Of a stretch of 64,000 nt of DNA, positions 1 through 9,286 are shown piece by piece. Every line of letters starts with the position of its first letter. The first letter of the stretch is position 1. The stretch covers positions 186,001-250,000 of the forward strand of contig NZ_CAKAKB010000001.1 in NCBI RefSeq assembly GCF_916618755.1, written 5' to 3'. Both the position numbers and the translations under genes were made by a program. The notes beneath the pieces are model-generated. The model was not told where the DNA came from. It was given only the letters and a program-made list of their open reading frames with translations, and did not search any database. Source of the stretch: Actinotalea sp. Marseille-Q4924. GTDB taxonomy: Bacteria > Actinomycetota > Actinomycetes > Actinomycetales > Cellulomonadaceae.

Positions 1-276
1 GCGGGCCCGCAGCCGCACCGCCTCGGTACCGGGCGGTGCCACGAGACGGACGGCGGCGCGCAGCGTGCCGGCGCCCGACGGCAGCGGGGCCACGTCCGCC
101 CACACCTCCCCGCGGGGCCGGGACAGCGCGGCCCACAGCCCGGCGAGGAGCGGGGGGACGCCGAGGAGCGCGACGTCCGGACGCCCGCCGAGCGCGCCGG
201 CGACGAGCAGCAGGACACCGACGGCGACGCCCCACACCAGCCGCACGCCCACGGCCCACGCCGTCCCCGTCGTCAC
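1..276 (-). CDS. DUF58 domain protein, N-terminal part (truncated by window edge)
   Basis: The first 92 codons are readable from a GTG at 276, preceded by an AGGGGG ribosome binding site. The protein begins with two hydrophobic membrane segments (about residues 8-30 and 36-50) and then a beta-rich stretch that runs off the window. It lies 13 nt downstream of the MoxR stop on the same strand. A membrane protein with two N-terminal helices directly after MoxR is the usual position of a DUF58 (vWA-like) protein, which works with the MoxR chaperone in cell-envelope or metal-centre assembly. The DUF58 core itself lies outside the window, so the name rests on context and the N-terminal topology. 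Confidence 0.7.
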   Translation of the reverse strand, partial: MTTGTAWAVGVRLVWGVAVGVLLLVAGALGGRPDVALLGVPPLLAGLWAALSRPRGEVWADVAPLPSGAGTLRAAVRLVAPPGTEAVRLRAR

Positions 277-289
277 GTCGCGGGCCCCC

Positions 290-1303
290 TCAGCCGCCCG
301 TGGGCACGGTCGTCGGTCCCGGTACGCCGGCGAGGACGTCGCGCACGACCGTCTCCGCCCCGACGCCGGACGCCCACGCCGCCGGCGTGAGCGTCAGCCG
401 GTGTGCCAGCGCCGGCACGGCGACCGCCTTGACGTCCTCCGGGGCGACGAAGCGCCGCGCCTCGATGATCGCGAGCGAGCGGGCGGCGAGCAGCAGCGCC
501 TGCGACCCCCGGGGCGAGGCGCCGACCTCCACCGCGTCGTGACGGCGCGTCGCGGCGGCCAGGTCGACGCAGTAGCGGACGACGTCGCGGTCGACCCGCA
601 CCCCCTCCACGCCGGCCTGCATCGCCAGCAGGGTGCGCGCGTCGACGACCTGCCGCACGGTCGCCTCCTCGCGGCGCCGGTCGAGGCGTCGCTGCAGCAC
701 GTCGACCTCGGCGTCGGCGTCCGGGTAGCCGACGCCGATCCGCACCATGAAGCGGTCCAGCTGCGCCTCGGGCAGGGGGTACGTGCCCTCGTACTCGACC
801 GGGTTCGACGTCGCCATGACGTGGAACGGGCGCTGCATCGGGTAGGTCCGGCCGTCGACCGTCACCTGCCGCTCGGCCATGGCCTCGAGCAGCGCGGACT
901 GGGTCTTCGGTGACGTCCGGTTGATCTCGTCCGCGAGGAGCAGCCCGGTGAACACGGGCCCGGGCCGGAACACGAACGACGACGTCGCGGGGTCCCACGC
1001 CGAGGAGCCGGTGATGTCGGCGGGCAGGAGGTCCGGCGTGCACTGGATGCGGCGGAACTCCAGGCCGAGCGCGGTGGCGAGGCTGCGCGCGGCGAGGGTC
1101 TTGCCGAGCCCGGGCACGTCCTCGAACAGGACGTGCCCGCTGGCGAGCACCGCGGCCAGCGCCACCCGCAGGGCGTCGTGCATGCCGACGACGACGGTGC
1201 CCACCTCCGCGAGCACCGCCTTGCACGCGCGCGCGACGTCGCCGGGGGTCATCCCGGCCGGTGGCGGCGTGCCGGTCCGCGACTCGGGGGTCGGTTCGGT
1301 CAC
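290..1303 (-). CDS. MoxR-family AAA+ ATPase
   Basis: 337 aa, usual size for MoxR. The Walker A motif is EDVPGLGKT and Walker B is LLADEINR, followed by the conserved SPKTQSALLEAMAERQVT and ATSNPVEYEGTYPLPEAQ segments (sensor 1 region) and a C-terminal lid. MoxR ATPases act as chaperones for vWA-domain partners. The start is GTG at 1303, overlapping the TGA of the upstream gene by four bases (GTGA), so translation is probably coupled. It sits in an operon with DUF4129 and DUF58 genes, the classic actinobacterial arrangement. The family call is secure; the client is unknown. Confidence 0.93.
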   Translation of the reverse strand: MTEPTPESRTGTPPPAGMTPGDVARACKAVLAEVGTVVVGMHDALRVALAAVLASGHVLFEDVPGLGKTLAARSLATALGLEFRRIQCTPDLLPADITGSSAWDPATSSFVFRPGPVFTGLLLADEINRTSPKTQSALLEAMAERQVTVDGRTYPMQRPFHVMATSNPVEYEGTYPLPEAQLDRFMVRIGVGYPDADAEVDVLQRRLDRRREEATVRQVVDARTLLAMQAGVEGVRVDRDVVRYCVDLAAATRRHDAVEVGASPRGSQALLLAARSLAIIEARRFVAPEDVKAVAVPALAHRLTLTPAAWASGVGAETVVRDVLAGVPGPTTVPTGG

Positions 1304-1890
1304 GTCGTCGTCCTTCCGTCAGGGGATGTCGTCCCGGGCGGGACGCGTCCTGCAGGGGCGAGGCGCTCGATCGCCTCGACGCACTGCTCCACCTCGGCCA
1401 GCGTCGGCAGCCACCCTCCCGTGTCGGTGAGCACCGTCCACGCGGGCTCGCCGAGGAGCGCGCGGGCGTCGGCCACGGCCTGAGTGGCCGTGGCGTCGGC
1501 GTGGGCCGCCTCGTCCGGTGGGGAGCCGAGGACTCCCGGCGGCACGGTCACGCCCGCGCGGGCGAGGCGTCGTCGGGCGTCCGCGCGCAGCCGCCGGACC
1601 GCCGCCTCGGAGACCCGCCCGTCCCGTCCGACGAAGGACCACGTCAGGTGCGCCACGTCGCGTCGGCTCCCCTCGGTGTCCCGCGTCGAGCCGGGCGGGA
1701 AGGCGTGCTCGTCGCCCTTGTCGAGCATCCGGAGCGCGAGCGTGATCCCGACGGTGCCGACGGCGGCCGCGGCGGCGTCTCCCGGAGCCATCCGCATGAC
1801 CAGGCAGACGACCAGGACGGCCGTGCCCGTCGTCAGGGGCAGCGCGAGGCGCTCGGCGACGCGCAACCGTGCGCGCCCGGCGCTGCTCAT
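1300..1890 (-). CDS. Two-helix membrane protein of the MoxR/DUF58 operon
   Basis: 196 aa starting at ATG 1890. After a short basic N-terminus there are two adjacent hydrophobic segments (about residues 14-33 and 37-55), then a soluble alpha-helical region rich in Arg, Asp and Ala. No catalytic motif is recognised. It lies between DUF4129 and MoxR and overlaps the MoxR start by four bases, so it is probably made with them as a membrane-anchored accessory. The family is not recognised. Its position is constant with operons where small membrane proteins connect MoxR to envelope functions. Confidence 0.75.
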   Translation of the reverse strand: MSSAGRARLRVAERLALPLTTGTAVLVVCLVMRMAPGDAAAAAVGTVGITLALRMLDKGDEHAFPPGSTRDTEGSRRDVAHLTWSFVGRDGRVSEAAVRRLRADARRRLARAGVTVPPGVLGSPPDEAAHADATATQAVADARALLGEPAWTVLTDTGGWLPTLAEVEQCVEAIERLAPAGRVPPGTTSPDGRTTT

Positions 1891-1948
1891 CGCTCGCCCC
1901 TCCGCCCCCGGCGCAGCGGCAGCCGGACCCGGTGCGCCTGCTCCCCGG

Positions 1949-1952
<4 letters not shown>
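1887..1952 (-). CDS. 21-aa basic mini-ORF overlapping both neighbours
   Basis: ATG at 1952 overlaps the TGA of the DUF4129 gene (ATGA), and the ORF ends in a TGA at 1889-1887 that overlaps the ATG of the next gene (ATGA). The peptide is strongly basic (7 Arg in 21 residues) and begins MTGEQAHRV. Overlap at both ends suggests it is translated and serves mainly to carry ribosomes from one gene to the next. It could also be a chance ORF filling the gap. No homologous family is recognised. Confidence 0.45.
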
Positions 1953-3594
<1,642 letters not shown>

Positions 3595-3686
3595 TAGGGC
3601 GGAGGCCGAGCCCGGGCGCGCCGACGGGACAGCCGCAGGACGGACGCGCCGCCGTCGGCCGCCGCCCTGGTGGGAGGATCGGCGGC

Positions 3687-5204
3687 ATGTCGCAGAGCCA
3701 GCCCGACACCACGCCCGACTCCGCCGCCACCACCGACGCCGGCACCGGCGCCACGGGCGCTCCGACCGCCCGGGACGAGCGCGTGCACCTCGCCGACGTG
3801 ACGCCGGCGATCGCCCTGGGGCCCCTCGACGGGCGCTACCGCGGTGCGGTGGCTCCCCTGGTCGACCACCTGTCCGAGGCGGCGCTCAACCGGGCGCGCG
3901 TGCACGTCGAGGTCGAGTGGCTCATCCACCTCACGTCGCACCACGTCGTGCCCGGCGCCCCGACGCTGTCCAGCGAGGAGCGCGAGTACCTGCGTGACGT
4001 CGTGCGGACGTTCGACGCCGAGTCGGTCGCGGAGCTCGCCGAGACCGAGCGGGTGACGGTCCACGACGTCAAGGCCGTCGAGTACTTCCTCAAGCGCCGC
4101 CTCGAGCTGGCGCCGGACCTGCTCGGCGAGGACACGGTCCTGCCGGACGTCACCGAGCTCGTGCACTTCGCGTGCACGAGCGAGGACGTCAACAACCTCT
4201 CCTACGCGCTCCTGGTCCAGGGCGCCGTGCGCGACGTGTGGCTGCCGGCGGCGCGCGGCGTCGTCGGCGACCTCGCGACCATGGCGCGCGAGCACGCGGG
4301 GGTGCCGATGCTCGCCCGCACGCACGGCCAGCCCGCGACGCCGACCACCCTCGGCAAGGAGCTCGCCGTCCTGGCGCACCGGCTGCAGCGGCAGGTGCGC
4401 CGGATCGAGGGTGCGGAGTACCTGGGCAAGATCAACGGGGCGACGGGGACGTACGGGGCGCACCTGGCGGCGGTGCCGGGCGCGGACTGGGTCGCGGTGT
4501 CGCGGACGTTCGTCGAGCACCTCGGGCTGACGTGGAACCCGCTGACCACGCAGATCGAGTCCCACGACTGGCAGGCCGAGCTCTACGCCGACGTCGCGCG
4601 GTTCAACCGGGTGCTGCACAACCTCGCCACGGACGTGTGGACGTACATCTCGCTCGGGTACTTCGCGCAGGTCCGCGGCCAGGGCACGGTCGGGTCCTCG
4701 ACCATGCCGCACAAGGTCAACCCGATCCGGTTCGAGAACGCGGAGGCGAACCTCGAGATCTCCTGCGCGCTGCTCGACACCCTCGGGGCCACGCTGGTGA
4801 CCTCCCGGCTGCAGCGCGACCTGACGGACTCCACGACGCAGCGGAACATCGGTCCCGCGTTCGGGCACTCCCTGCTCGCGATCGACAACGTGCGGCGCGG
4901 GCTCGCCGGGCTCGACGCCGACCCCGCAGCGATGCAGCGCGACCTCGACGCCAACTGGGAGGTGCTCGGCGAGGCCGTGCAGTCGGCGATGCGCGCGGCG
5001 GGCATCGCCGGGGTGCCCGGGATGGACCAGCCGTACGAGCGGCTCAAGGAGCTGACGCGCGGGCGCCGGATCACCGGCGAGGACCTCCGCGCGTTCGTCG
5101 CGGGCCTCGGCCTGCCCGACGACGTCGCGGCGCGCCTGTCGGCGATGACGCCCGCGACCTACACGGGCGCGGCCGAGGACCTGGTCCGCCACCTCGACGC
5201 CTGA
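3687..5204 (+). CDS. purB: Adenylosuccinate lyase
   Basis: 505 aa from ATG 3687, with GGAGG 10 nt upstream. It catalyses two beta-eliminations releasing fumarate in purine synthesis: SAICAR to AICAR, and adenylosuccinate to AMP. It contains the fumarase/ASL superfamily signature SSTMPHKVNP, the TSEDVNN segment and the ARTHGQPATPTTLGKE region with the catalytic His. The first about 35 residues are a Ser/Thr/Asp/Ala-rich tail not typical of PurB, so a later start is possible. The rest matches the longer E. coli-type PurB. Confidence 0.96.
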   Translation: MSQSQPDTTPDSAATTDAGTGATGAPTARDERVHLADVTPAIALGPLDGRYRGAVAPLVDHLSEAALNRARVHVEVEWLIHLTSHHVVPGAPTLSSEEREYLRDVVRTFDAESVAELAETERVTVHDVKAVEYFLKRRLELAPDLLGEDTVLPDVTELVHFACTSEDVNNLSYALLVQGAVRDVWLPAARGVVGDLATMAREHAGVPMLARTHGQPATPTTLGKELAVLAHRLQRQVRRIEGAEYLGKINGATGTYGAHLAAVPGADWVAVSRTFVEHLGLTWNPLTTQIESHDWQAELYADVARFNRVLHNLATDVWTYISLGYFAQVRGQGTVGSSTMPHKVNPIRFENAEANLEISCALLDTLGATLVTSRLQRDLTDSTTQRNIGPAFGHSLLAIDNVRRGLAGLDADPAAMQRDLDANWEVLGEAVQSAMRAAGIAGVPGMDQPYERLKELTRGRRITGEDLRAFVAGLGLPDDVAARLSAMTPATYTGAAEDLVRHLDA

Positions 5205-5259
5205 CCGCTCCCACCCCAACCCCCCTCACCTCCCCACCCCCTCACCTCCCGTCGCCCGT

Positions 5260-5333
5260 CGTCGAGTTAGTGGCTGCCACGCGAGATAGGGGGATCCAAC
5301 CCGCTGACTCGCGTCGAACCCGCTATCTGGCGA
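5260..5333. repeat. 74-nt four-unit palindrome, left flank of AbiEi-like gene 1
   Basis: Four copies of a 16-nt unit (consensus ACGCGAGnnAGCGGGT) lie in + + - - order: 5260-5275 (degenerate), 5279-5294, then inverted at 5299-5314 (ACCCGCTGACTCGCGT) and 5318-5333. Unit starts are 19 nt apart within each half and 20 nt apart across the centre. The last unit contains the TAG stop of the neighbouring minus-strand gene. A block with the same geometry lies at 6422-6495. Confidence 0.85.
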
Positions 5334-6312
5334 GCCGAGGGCTCCGCCGGTGGAACCACGGCCGGGGGTCCAGGCCGGCGGTGGCACCGGGTGGGAGGAC
5401 GCGCCGGAGACGCTCCAGGAGGAGGGCGTCGCTGCGGAGATCGCGACGGTCCAGTCGGAGGACGGTCCAGCCCTCTCCCCGCAACAGGTCCTCGCGCCTC
5501 TTCTCCGTCAGGAGCGCCTGGACGCCCTGGTCAGCCGTGTACTTCACCTGGCCGTCGTACTCGACGAGGGTGCGCCACTCGGGCCAGCCGAGGTCCGACC
5601 AGTAGTCACCTTCGGCCGTCCGGACGCGCACCTGGGTGAGCGGAGAAGGCAGGCCGAGCGCCAGGAGCGCGGCGCGGGCGAGGCTCTCACCGACGGACTC
5701 GGCCCCGTCGTCACCGAACGGCACCACGGCGCGGGCCAGCCGCACACCCCGCCGACGTGCCGCTCGCGCCACCTGGCCTGCCACCTCGTCCGGAGCCAGG
5801 CCCGCGCGGAGCCCTGCGTCGAGCACGACGAGCGCGGAGGCGCCGTCGTCGGCCGTCAGCAGGCAGTCGCGCACCGTGCGGGCGAGGCTCGTCACGGGGA
5901 TACCGCCGATCTCGGTCCTGTCGTCGTCGGGGACCGTGCTGACGTGCCGGACGACGTCGTCCGCGTGGTCGTCGCACGGGGGCACGGTGCCGGTGGTGTG
6001 GACGGCGGTCGGGAGGGCGACCAGGCGCAGGCCCCACAGGAGCGCCGCGGAGCGGTGTGACACGACGCGATGCTCTGTGAGGTCCCGGCCGACGGCGACC
6101 GTCGCGGCGAGCGCCATCGCCCGCCGGCGTGCGTACGGCTCGTCCGGCACGGAGTCGGCGTCCACGAAGGCGCCTCGGCGGACGCGGTACCACTGCCCGG
6201 TGCGGACCATCGTCATCGGTGCCCCGGCAAGATGGGCGGAGCTGCGATGGATCCGCGGCAGCCGGTCCACGTCCAGGGGAGCGAGGGTGGGTGAGCCGGG
6301 GCGACGGGCCAT
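5323..6312 (-). CDS. AbiEi-like winged-helix protein with DUF559/Vsr-like nuclease domain
   Basis: 329 aa from ATG 6312. The N-terminal part resembles AbiEi-family antitoxin regulators: a winged-helix region (RTGQWYRVRRGAFVD) and the core segment HRSAALLWGL. The C-terminal part (about residues 215-290) resembles the PD-(D/E)XK fold of DUF559/Vsr-like proteins, with SDLGWPEW, LVEYDGQVKY, then EKRRE and GWTVLRLD. Acidic residues at the expected catalytic places are present. No AbiEii-type nucleotidyltransferase toxin is adjacent. The stop codon lies in the left palindrome, and the right palindrome starts 109 nt upstream of the start. A paralog is at 25058-26017. The DNA-binding and nuclease roles are inferred from family resemblance. 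Confidence 0.8.
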   Translation of the reverse strand: MARRPGSPTLAPLDVDRLPRIHRSSAHLAGAPMTMVRTGQWYRVRRGAFVDADSVPDEPYARRRAMALAATVAVGRDLTEHRVVSHRSAALLWGLRLVALPTAVHTTGTVPPCDDHADDVVRHVSTVPDDDRTEIGGIPVTSLARTVRDCLLTADDGASALVVLDAGLRAGLAPDEVAGQVARAARRRGVRLARAVVPFGDDGAESVGESLARAALLALGLPSPLTQVRVRTAEGDYWSDLGWPEWRTLVEYDGQVKYTADQGVQALLTEKRREDLLRGEGWTVLRLDRRDLRSDALLLERLRRVLPPGATAGLDPRPWFHRRSPRLAR

Positions 6313-6421
6313 GCGGAGACCCTCCCGGACCTGGGCGCCCGTCCGCGGGCGCAGCCGCCGACGCCTGTGGACGAGCCCTACGGCGGGGTGCCCCGGGGTG
6401 CCGTCGTCGGCACAGACAGGC

Positions 6422-6495
6422 ACGCGAGTCAGCGGGTCACACGCGAGACAGCGGGTCCCAGCCCTCTAGCTCGCGGGCCACCCGCTCACTCGGCG
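6422..6495. repeat. 74-nt four-unit palindrome, right flank of AbiEi-like gene 1
   Basis: Direct units ACGCGAGTCAGCGGGT (6422-6437) and ACGCGAGACAGCGGGT (6441-6456) are followed by inverted units at 6461-6476 (degenerate) and 6480-6495 (ACCCGCTCACTCGGCG). The 19/20/19-nt spacing is identical to the block at 5260-5333. It lies upstream of the AbiEi-like gene and about 140 nt before mmsA. Confidence 0.85.
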
Positions 6496-6637
6496 GACGA
6501 GCATGGTGCGGGGTGGGGGCGGCGGGTCGAGAGGGCTCGCCGGGCCGTTCGGGGTCGTCGGTCGGCCAGCGTTTCGACCGGGATTGGCCAACGGATACCG
6601 TAGCCAGGACATCCAGGGACGTTTCATACTCGTCGCC

Positions 6638-8128
6638 ATGGAGCGCATCTCCCACTGGATCAATGGCGACGAGTGGTCAGGGCCGGCCGGACGAACGGCG
6701 CCCGTGCACGACCCCGCGACGGGACGGCAGACGGCGGACGTCCTCCTCGCCGACGCCGGCGTCGTCGACGAGGCGGTGGCCTCGGCCGTCAAGGCCGCCG
6801 ACGGCTGGCACCGCGCGTCCCTGACGCAGCGGACGCGCGTGCTCTTCTCCTTCCGCCAGATCCTCGACGCGCGCAAGGAGGAGCTGGCCGCGGTGATCAC
6901 GGCCGAGCACGGGAAGGTGCTCTCCGACGCGGTCGGCGAGGTGACGCGCGGCCTCGAGGTGGTCGAGTTCGCGTGCGGCATCCCGCACCTGCTCAAGGGC
7001 GGGCACTCGGAGGGTGTCTCGACCGGGGTCGACGTGCACTCGGTCCGCCAGCCGCTCGGCGTCGTCGCCGTCATCTCGCCGTTCAACTTCCCGGCGATGG
7101 TGCCGCTGTGGTTCGTCCCGGTGGCCATCGGCGCGGGCAACGCCGTCGTCCTCAAGCCCTCGGAGAAGGACCCGTCCGCCGCGAACCTCATGGCGGCGTG
7201 GTGGAAGGAGGCGGGGCTGCCCGACGGCGTGCTGACCGTCCTGCACGGTGACAAGGAGGCGGTGGACGGGCTGCTCACGCACCCCGACGTCAAGGCGGTG
7301 TCGTTCGTGGGCTCCACGCCCATCGCGCGGTACGTGTACGAGACGGGCACGGCGCACGGCAAGCGCGTCCAGGCGCTCGGCGGCGCGAAGAACCACATGC
7401 TCGTGCTGCCGGACGCCGACCTCGACCTCGCCGCGGACGCCGCGGTGAACGCCGGCTTCGGCTCCGCGGGGGAGCGCTGCATGGCCATCTCCGCCCTCGT
7501 GGCGGTCGAGTCCGTCGCCGACGAGCTGGTCGCCAAGATCGCCGAGCGGATGGCCGGTCTGAGCACCGGCGACGGTCGCCGAGGCTGCGACATGGGCCCG
7601 CTCGTCACGGCCCAGCACCGCGACAAGGTGCGCGGCCACGTGGACGCGGGCGTGACCGAAGGCGCGGACCTCGTCGTCGACGGTCGCGACGTCGTGCCTG
7701 AGGGCGACGCGCACGGCTACTGGCTCGGCCCGACGCTGTTCGACCGCGTCACACCGGAGATGTCGATCTACCGCGAGGAGATCTTCGGACCGGTGCTGTC
7801 CGTCGTGCGCGTGCCCGGGTACGAGGAGGGCCTGCGCCTCATCAACGACAACCCGTACGGCAACGGCACGGCGATCTTCACGAACGACGGCGGCGCGGCG
7901 CGGCGCTTCGAGTACGAGGTCGAGGTCGGCATGGTGGGCATCAACGTCCCGATCCCCGTCCCGATGGCCTACTACTCGTTCGGCGGCTGGAAGAGCAGCC
8001 TCTTCGGCGACTCCCACGCCCACGGTGCCGAGGGCGTCCACTTCTTCACGCGCGGCAAGGTCGTGACCACGCGGTGGCTCGACCCGAGCCACGGCGGGAT
8101 CAACCTGGGGTTTCCCACTCACGGGTGA
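6638..8128 (+). CDS. mmsA: CoA-acylating methylmalonate-semialdehyde dehydrogenase
   Basis: 496 aa from ATG 6638, usual length. It converts methylmalonate or malonate semialdehyde plus CoA and NAD+ to propionyl- or acetyl-CoA, in valine, myo-inositol or beta-alanine catabolism. Diagnostic features are FNFPAMVPLWFVP (MmsA-type NAD/CoA region), the catalytic loop GSAGERCMA with Cys281, and the C-terminal FGGWKSSLFGD. No other inositol or valine genes are nearby, so the pathway cannot be fixed. No strong ribosome binding site precedes the start. It follows the right palindrome of the AbiEi element. Confidence 0.94.
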   Translation: MERISHWINGDEWSGPAGRTAPVHDPATGRQTADVLLADAGVVDEAVASAVKAADGWHRASLTQRTRVLFSFRQILDARKEELAAVITAEHGKVLSDAVGEVTRGLEVVEFACGIPHLLKGGHSEGVSTGVDVHSVRQPLGVVAVISPFNFPAMVPLWFVPVAIGAGNAVVLKPSEKDPSAANLMAAWWKEAGLPDGVLTVLHGDKEAVDGLLTHPDVKAVSFVGSTPIARYVYETGTAHGKRVQALGGAKNHMLVLPDADLDLAADAAVNAGFGSAGERCMAISALVAVESVADELVAKIAERMAGLSTGDGRRGCDMGPLVTAQHRDKVRGHVDAGVTEGADLVVDGRDVVPEGDAHGYWLGPTLFDRVTPEMSIYREEIFGPVLSVVRVPGYEEGLRLINDNPYGNGTAIFTNDGGAARRFEYEVEVGMVGINVPIPVPMAYYSFGGWKSSLFGDSHAHGAEGVHFFTRGKVVTTRWLDPSHGGINLGFPTHG

Positions 8129-8249
8129 TCCTCGCGCGTTCATGCACAGGATCGGTGGAGAGCGGTAGGCATCCGGGCGGTTCTTTGCCAGGATGCGTCC
8201 CCGGGGGCGTCGTGGGGCACCCCCCGCTGAACCATCAAGGGGGTACCGC

Positions 8250-8588
8250 GTGAAGTTCGCCATGGGGTCCGACGTCCTGTCGACGCTGACCAAGAAGACG
8301 TCCTCCTCCAGCGAGGACCTGGGCGCGCTCGTGAAGGAGCTCGCGGCGGCGGCCGAGCCGCTGCAGGGGAAGTTCAACGGCGCGGGACGCGCGGCGTTCG
8401 ACACGTTCAAGGGCGAGACGGACCGCATCGCGATCGAGCTCAACGGTGCGCTCAACGCGGTGCTCACCGGCATCTCCGGCATGGACCGCTCGTTCGTCGA
8501 GGGCGATGCGCAGATGGCGGACGAGACGCGGGCGAGCGAGGGCGCGTCCTCGTTCGACGCGGCCCGTTTCGGTTCGGCGAAGGGCTGA
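8250..8588 (+). CDS. WXG100-like small secreted protein (ESX substrate-like)
   Basis: 112 aa from GTG 8250, preceded by AAGGGGG. It is almost entirely helical with no cysteine. Two helices flank a FNGAGRAAF turn at the place where WXG100 proteins carry W-x-G. WXG100 proteins form helical-hairpin dimers exported by type VII secretion. It is the first gene of a long plus-strand cluster that includes eccC and eccD, so it is a likely substrate. The Trp is replaced by Phe, which lowers certainty of the family name. Confidence 0.72.
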   Translation: MKFAMGSDVLSTLTKKTSSSSEDLGALVKELAAAAEPLQGKFNGAGRAAFDTFKGETDRIAIELNGALNAVLTGISGMDRSFVEGDAQMADETRASEGASSFDAARFGSAKG

Positions 8589-8598
8589 GGGGGCAGAC

Positions 8599-8916
8599 AT
8601 GGCAACGGGCAACAGCATCGACCGGCGCGACTTCGAGCTGGCGGCGTCGGCCGCGGCGCAGGACAACTTCAACGCGGTCGCCGCGCGCCTCGAGGCGCTG
8701 ATCGACCAGCGCGACCGGGACGTGAAGTCGGCGATGGCCGACTACCTCGCGACGGGCGTGTCCGAGGAGTACGCGGCGAAGGAGGCCCGGTGGAACCGGG
8801 TCGCCGCGGAGGTCCGGACGATCATCCGGACGCTGCGCGGGTCGCTGGAGAAGAACGACGCGACGGCGCAGGACACGCTGCGGCGGGCGCAGGCGGCCGT
8901 CGACGCGATCGGCTGA
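8599..8916 (+). CDS. WXG100-family-like protein, probable partner of the preceding gene
   Basis: 105 aa from ATG 8599 (GAGGGGGCAGAC upstream), 10 nt after the previous stop. It is helical and highly charged with a long amphipathic pattern (FNAVAARLEALIDQRDRDV) and a central RWNRV turn resembling W-x-G. Size, pairing with another short helical protein, and the ESX context suggest the two form a heterodimeric substrate or chaperone pair. No signal peptide is present. Confidence 0.68.
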   Translation: MATGNSIDRRDFELAASAAAQDNFNAVAARLEALIDQRDRDVKSAMADYLATGVSEEYAAKEARWNRVAAEVRTIIRTLRGSLEKNDATAQDTLRRAQAAVDAIG

Positions 8917-8920
8917 GCCG

Positions 8921-9286
8921 GTGAGCGGGTGGCGGATCACCCCGCAGGGGGTGGAGGACGTCCTCAAGCGTGTGGGTGCCACGGCGGCGGTGCTGGACGC
9001 CGCCGTCGTGGGCCTGCCGGCGAAGGCGGAGCAGGCGGTCGCGGGGACGGGGCAGAACCCGATCATCGCGGACGCGCTCATCGGCTTCTTCGAGCACCAC
9101 GCCACGACGCTGGAGTCCATCGGGAACCGGATCAACGCCTCCGTGACGGGGGCGGCCGCGGCGACGACCGCGTACGTGCAGGGGGACGAGCAGATGGCGG
9201 CTGAGCACCAGGCTGCGGCGGCGCAGGTCGCGGGGACGGGTCAGGTGCGCCCCAGGGGCGCCCGCGGCCCGGTGGTGGCGCAGTGA
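8921..9286 (+). CDS. DUF6507-like ESX-associated protein
   Basis: 121 aa from GTG 8921. It begins WRITPQGVEDVLKRVG and contains the late motif ATTAYVQGDEQMA, a pattern I recall from DUF6507 proteins next to WXG100 genes. It is helical with no signal peptide and a Pro/Arg-rich tail. Its last codons overlap the next gene (GTGA). It probably forms part of the secreted complex with the following large protein, or chaperones it. The domain name is from memory of the family pattern. Confidence 0.65.
   Translation: MSGWRITPQGVEDVLKRVGATAAVLDAAVVGLPAKAEQAVAGTGQNPIIADALIGFFEHHATTLESIGNRINASVTGAAAATTAYVQGDEQMAAEHQAAAAQVAGTGQVRPRGARGPVVAQ

Larger units (their letters stand above)
5260..6495 (-). mobile_element. 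Candidate palindrome-bounded element with AbiEi/DUF559-like gene
   Basis: A 1236-nt unit consists of a 74-nt palindrome, one minus-strand gene (5323-6312), a 109-nt leader and a second 74-nt palindrome. The same layout, at 1220 nt, recurs at 24879-26098 with a paralogous gene and a different repeat sequence. No target-site duplication or transposase is visible. Calling it a mobile element is inference from the shared structure. Confidence 0.45.

Noticed and set aside
5323-6312. AbiE-type toxin-antitoxin pair
   Set aside because: No AbiEii nucleotidyltransferase gene lies next to this gene or its paralog, so the toxin half is absent.
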